DNA from: Opitutales bacterium
GTDB lineage: Bacteria; Verrucomicrobiota; Verrucomicrobiia; Opitutales; Intestinicryptomonadaceae
Assembly: GCA_021641325.1 (NCBI GenBank)
Contig: JAJXPD010000029.1
Coordinates: 1-16,136 of the forward strand
Direction: 5' to 3'
Length of the DNA: 16,136 nucleotides
In this document: positions 14,007 through 16,136 of the stretch, piece after piece
How the letters are laid out: every line of letters starts with the position of its first letter
Position numbering within the stretch: the first letter of the stretch is position 1
Program-made: the position numbers and the translations under genes
Notes under the pieces: model-generated
What the model was told of the DNA's origin: nothing
Database searches by the model: none
The model's input: the letters and a program-made list of their open reading frames with translations, nothing else

Positions 14007-14024
14007 ACACGGATAATTTTTAAT
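13995..14024 (+). promoter_or_regulatory. Possible internal promoter before purM
   Basis: TTGGAC (13995-14000) is followed at 18 bases by TTTAAT (14019-14024); GATAAT (14012-14017) also lies here. The 33-base gap is far more AT-rich than the genes around it. A start would fall just before the AAAAGG at 14027-14032, a modest ribosome binding site seven bases from the purM ATG. Weak evidence, and simple read-through from thrH is as likely. Confidence 0.25.
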
Positions 14025-14039
14025 AGAAAAGGCTACATT

Positions 14040-15242
14040 ATGGCAACAAAGAAAAATATCGGCCGCTACGCCGCGCGCGGAGTTTCGGCGGGCAAGGAGG
14101 AAGTCCACGCGGCAGTGGACAAGCTCGACCAGGGCGTTTTCAAGGGCGCGTTCTGCAAAATCACGGAGGACTTTCTGACGGGTTCGAAAGCCAAGTGCAA
14201 CGTCATACACTCCGACGGCAGCGGCACGAAGTCAATCATAGCGTACCTCCAATACAGGGAAACGGGCGACGCATCGGTATTCAGGGGAATCTCGCAGGAT
14301 TCCATCGTGATGAACATAGACGACCTTCTCTGCATCGGCGCGGTCGAGCGCATTCTGCTTTCCAACACCGTAAACCGCAACGCCAGGAATTTTTCGGGCA
14401 AGGCTCTTGCGGAGCTTATTTTGGGCTCGGAGGACTTCCTCGCAAAACTCAGAAAACTCGGCGTTAAAATCTATTCCGGCGGCGGCGAAACGGCGGACGT
14501 GGGCGACCTCACGGGTGCGGTCGTCGTGGACAGCTGCGCGGTCGCCGTGATGAAGCGCGACAACGTGATTACGGGCGCGGACATCAAGCCGAACCTCGCG
14601 ATTGTCGGGCTTTCGTCGGCGGGGCGCGCAACGTACGAAGACTTCGAAAACAGCGGCATAGGCTCGAACGGGCTTACGAGCGCGCGCCACGACATGCTCT
14701 GCCCCTACTACCGCGAAAAATACCCCGAAACCTACGATTCCAATACCGACAAAAACCTCGTCTACTGCGGGCCGCACAAGCTCGAAGACAAGCTTGAAGG
14801 CTCGGACATGACCGTCGGTCAGGCTCTGCTTTCCCCCACGCGCACCTATGCGCCCGTCGTGATGAAAATCATGAAAAAGTATCCGAATTTGATAAAAGGG
14901 CTTGTCCATTGCTCTGGCGGCGGACAGACGAAATGCCTGCGCTTCGGAAAGGGCGTCCACTTTGTGAAAGACAACCTTCTGCCCGTCCCGCCGATTTTCA
15001 GGGCAATCCAAAAGGCGAGCGGCACGACCGACCGCGAAATGTTCGAAGTGTACAACATGGGACATCGCATGGAGGTATACTGCAAAAAGTCGGACGCAAA
15101 GAAGGTCGTGGAAATTGCGGAGTCTTTCGGAATCGCCGCGCAGGTCGTCGGCTACACCGAAAAATCCGCGCGCCCCGACGGCAAAAACCATGCAAGCATT
15201 AAATACGGTTCGAAGAAAATAGAGTACGGACCGAGAGATTAA
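14040..15242 (+). CDS. purM: Phosphoribosylformylglycinamidine cyclo-ligase (AIR synthetase), long form
   Basis: Fifth step of purine synthesis: ATP-dependent closure of FGAM to aminoimidazole ribonucleotide. The protein has the PurM/PurL fold: HSDGSGTKS (57-65), [11 protein letters not shown] (91-101), SGGGETADV (146-154), [12 protein letters not shown], and [10 protein letters not shown] for the C-terminal domain. At 400 residues it is about 50 longer than E. coli PurM (345) and matches the longer form I know from Bacteroidetes, for example the shared SGGGQTK and NMGHRMEVY. The C-terminal ~25 residues (after ...YTEKSARP) are basic. The start follows AAAAGG by seven bases. It is 14 bases before ychF. 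purM alone without other pur genes suggests a scattered purine pathway. Confidence 0.92.
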   Translation: MATKKNIGRYAARGVSAGKEEVHAAVDKLDQGVFKGAFCKITEDFLTGSKAKCNVIHSDGSGTKSIIAYLQYRETGDASVFRGISQDSIVMNIDDLLCIGAVERILLSNTVNRNARNFSGKALAELILGSEDFLAKLRKLGVKIYSGGGETADVGDLTGAVVVDSCAVAVMKRDNVITGADIKPNLAIVGLSSAGRATYEDFENSGIGSNGLTSARHDMLCPYYREKYPETYDSNTDKNLVYCGPHKLEDKLEGSDMTVGQALLSPTRTYAPVVMKIMKKYPNLIKGLVHCSGGGQTKCLRFGKGVHFVKDNLLPVPPIFRAIQKASGTTDREMFEVYNMGHRMEVYCKKSDAKKVVEIAESFGIAAQVVGYTEKSARPDGKNHASIKYGSKKIEYGPRD

Positions 15243-15256
15243 ACGGAGTTTTCGAA

Positions 15257-16136
15257 ATGTTGAAGGCAGGTATTGTGGGTTTGCCGAACGTCGGCAAAAG
15301 TACGCTGTTTAACGCGCTCACGCGCTCGCGCAAGGCGGAGGCTGCAAACTATCCGTTCTGCACGATTGAGCCGAACGTGGGAGTCGTGGAAGTTCCCGAC
15401 GACAGGCTCGCGCCGCTTGCGGTCATCGCAAAGACGAACGTGATAATCCCCGCGGCGGTCGAGTTTGTGGACATCGCCGGTCTCGTCGCGGGGGCAAGCA
15501 AGGGCGAGGGGCTCGGCAACAAGTTCCTTGCGAACATACGCGAGGTAGACGCAATCGTGCAGGTCGTGCGCTGTTTCGACGACGACGACATTCTCCACAG
15601 TATGGGAAGCGTCGACCCGATTCGCGACATCGAGGTTATCTCCACCGAACTCATTTTAAGCGACCTCCAAAGCTGCGAAAAACAGCTCGACTCCAACGCC
15701 CGCAAGGCTAAGGGCATGGACAAAGAGGCAATCAAGAACGTCGAAATGCTCAAACGGCTCATCGAGCACCTAAACGCGGGAAAGCCCGCGTTCACCCTGC
15801 CCGACGTTTCGGAGGAGGACTCCGCGCGGATAAAATCGTTCTTCCTGCTGACGTCGAAGCCCGTAATCTACGCGTGCAACGTCGGCGAGGGAGACCTCGG
15901 CGGAGACTCGAACGAGTACGTCAAACGGGTTCGCGAATTCGCAAAAAACGAGCACAACGCGGGAACATGCGTGATTTGCGCGCGCCTCGAAGAGGAGCTT
16001 TCGTCGCTTTCGCCGGAGGAGTCGGCGGAATACCTGAAAGAGCTCGGCGTGGACGGCAGCGGCGTTTCCGAGCTTATCCGCGCCACATACGATTTGCTCG
16101 GCTTGGCGAGCTATTTCACCGCGGGCGAAAAGGAGG
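15257..16136 (+). CDS. ychF: YchF/OLA1-type ribosome-binding P-loop ATPase, C-terminus cut off
   Basis: Obg-related but ATP-preferring enzyme that binds ribosomes and responds to stress. The visible 293 codons start at ATG 15257 with GGAG (15245-15248) eight bases ahead. G1 is GLPNVGKS (8-15), the switch region is FCTIEPNVGVVEVP (34-47), G3 is DIAGL (72-76) followed by GASKGEGLGNKF (79-90), and the fourth motif is NVGE (208-211) in place of NKxD, the change linked to ATP preference in this family. The insert with the coiled-coil lies around residues 130-195. The C-terminal TGS domain, roughly 70 residues by comparison with E. coli YchF (363), is beyond the window edge. Partial at the 3' end because the window ends. 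Confidence 0.95.
   Translation, partial: MLKAGIVGLPNVGKSTLFNALTRSRKAEAANYPFCTIEPNVGVVEVPDDRLAPLAVIAKTNVIIPAAVEFVDIAGLVAGASKGEGLGNKFLANIREVDAIVQVVRCFDDDDILHSMGSVDPIRDIEVISTELILSDLQSCEKQLDSNARKAKGMDKEAIKNVEMLKRLIEHLNAGKPAFTLPDVSEEDSARIKSFFLLTSKPVIYACNVGEGDLGGDSNEYVKRVREFAKNEHNAGTCVICARLEEELSSLSPEESAEYLKELGVDGSGVSELIRATYDLLGLASYFTAGEKE

Noticed and set aside
1..16136. CRISPR array, prophage, insertion sequence or toxin-antitoxin module
   Set aside because: No direct-repeat array, transposase, integrase, terminal inverted repeats or small paired genes were found; the window is conserved metabolic genes on one strand.

Overview
The window is a GC-rich stretch of ordinary bacterial chromosome. Every supported gene lies on the + strand: ten complete protein genes, an uncharacterised lipoprotein gene, and partial genes at both ends. 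The gene set points to a Gram-negative bacterium with lipopolysaccharide (waaA), an envelope Tol-type protein (tolB-like), outer-membrane-type lipoproteins and meso-diaminopimelate (ddh). The WaaA loop reading GKSLPPNVGGQTP, the cyanobacterial/plant-type GlgC and ThrH-type phosphatase suggest a member of the Verrucomicrobia (Opitutae-like). That placement rests on remembered family patterns, not on a search.

Layout. (1) 1-2695: the end of a hotdog-fold dehydratase-like gene, then fabB, then waaA overlapping it by one base; this is a fatty-acid / lipid A core unit. (2) 2802-3788: diaminopimelate dehydrogenase (ddh), followed by two hairpins, the second a good terminator. (3) 3984-7650: a lipoprotein of unassigned function, an M42 aminopeptidase, hemD and a DUF2147-like lipoprotein; the last three genes are one base apart or overlapping, so they are probably co-transcribed. 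(4) 7651-9553: glgC with a long structured leader, and a 361-base gap after it that holds a complex inverted-repeat element, a strong terminator and a candidate promoter for tyrS. (5) 9554-12155: tyrS, a hairpin with a T-tract, and a MATE efflux transporter whose ATG directly abuts the T-tract. (6) 12189 to the end: tolB-like gene, thrH, purM and the start of ychF, closely spaced and probably one transcription unit.

The genes are mostly housekeeping: envelope synthesis, haem, glycogen, purine, Ser/Thr, tRNA charging and ribosome-associated GTPase. I see no CRISPR, phage, transposon, toxin-antitoxin or defence module, no tRNA or rRNA, and nothing that reads as a new multi-gene system. The most interesting material is non-coding: the folded element after glgC, the glgC leader, a TTGAA...GGCAA pattern shared by three upstream regions, the GATAAT hexamer concentrated in gaps, and weak or absent Shine-Dalgarno sequences at most starts, with possible leaderless starts.
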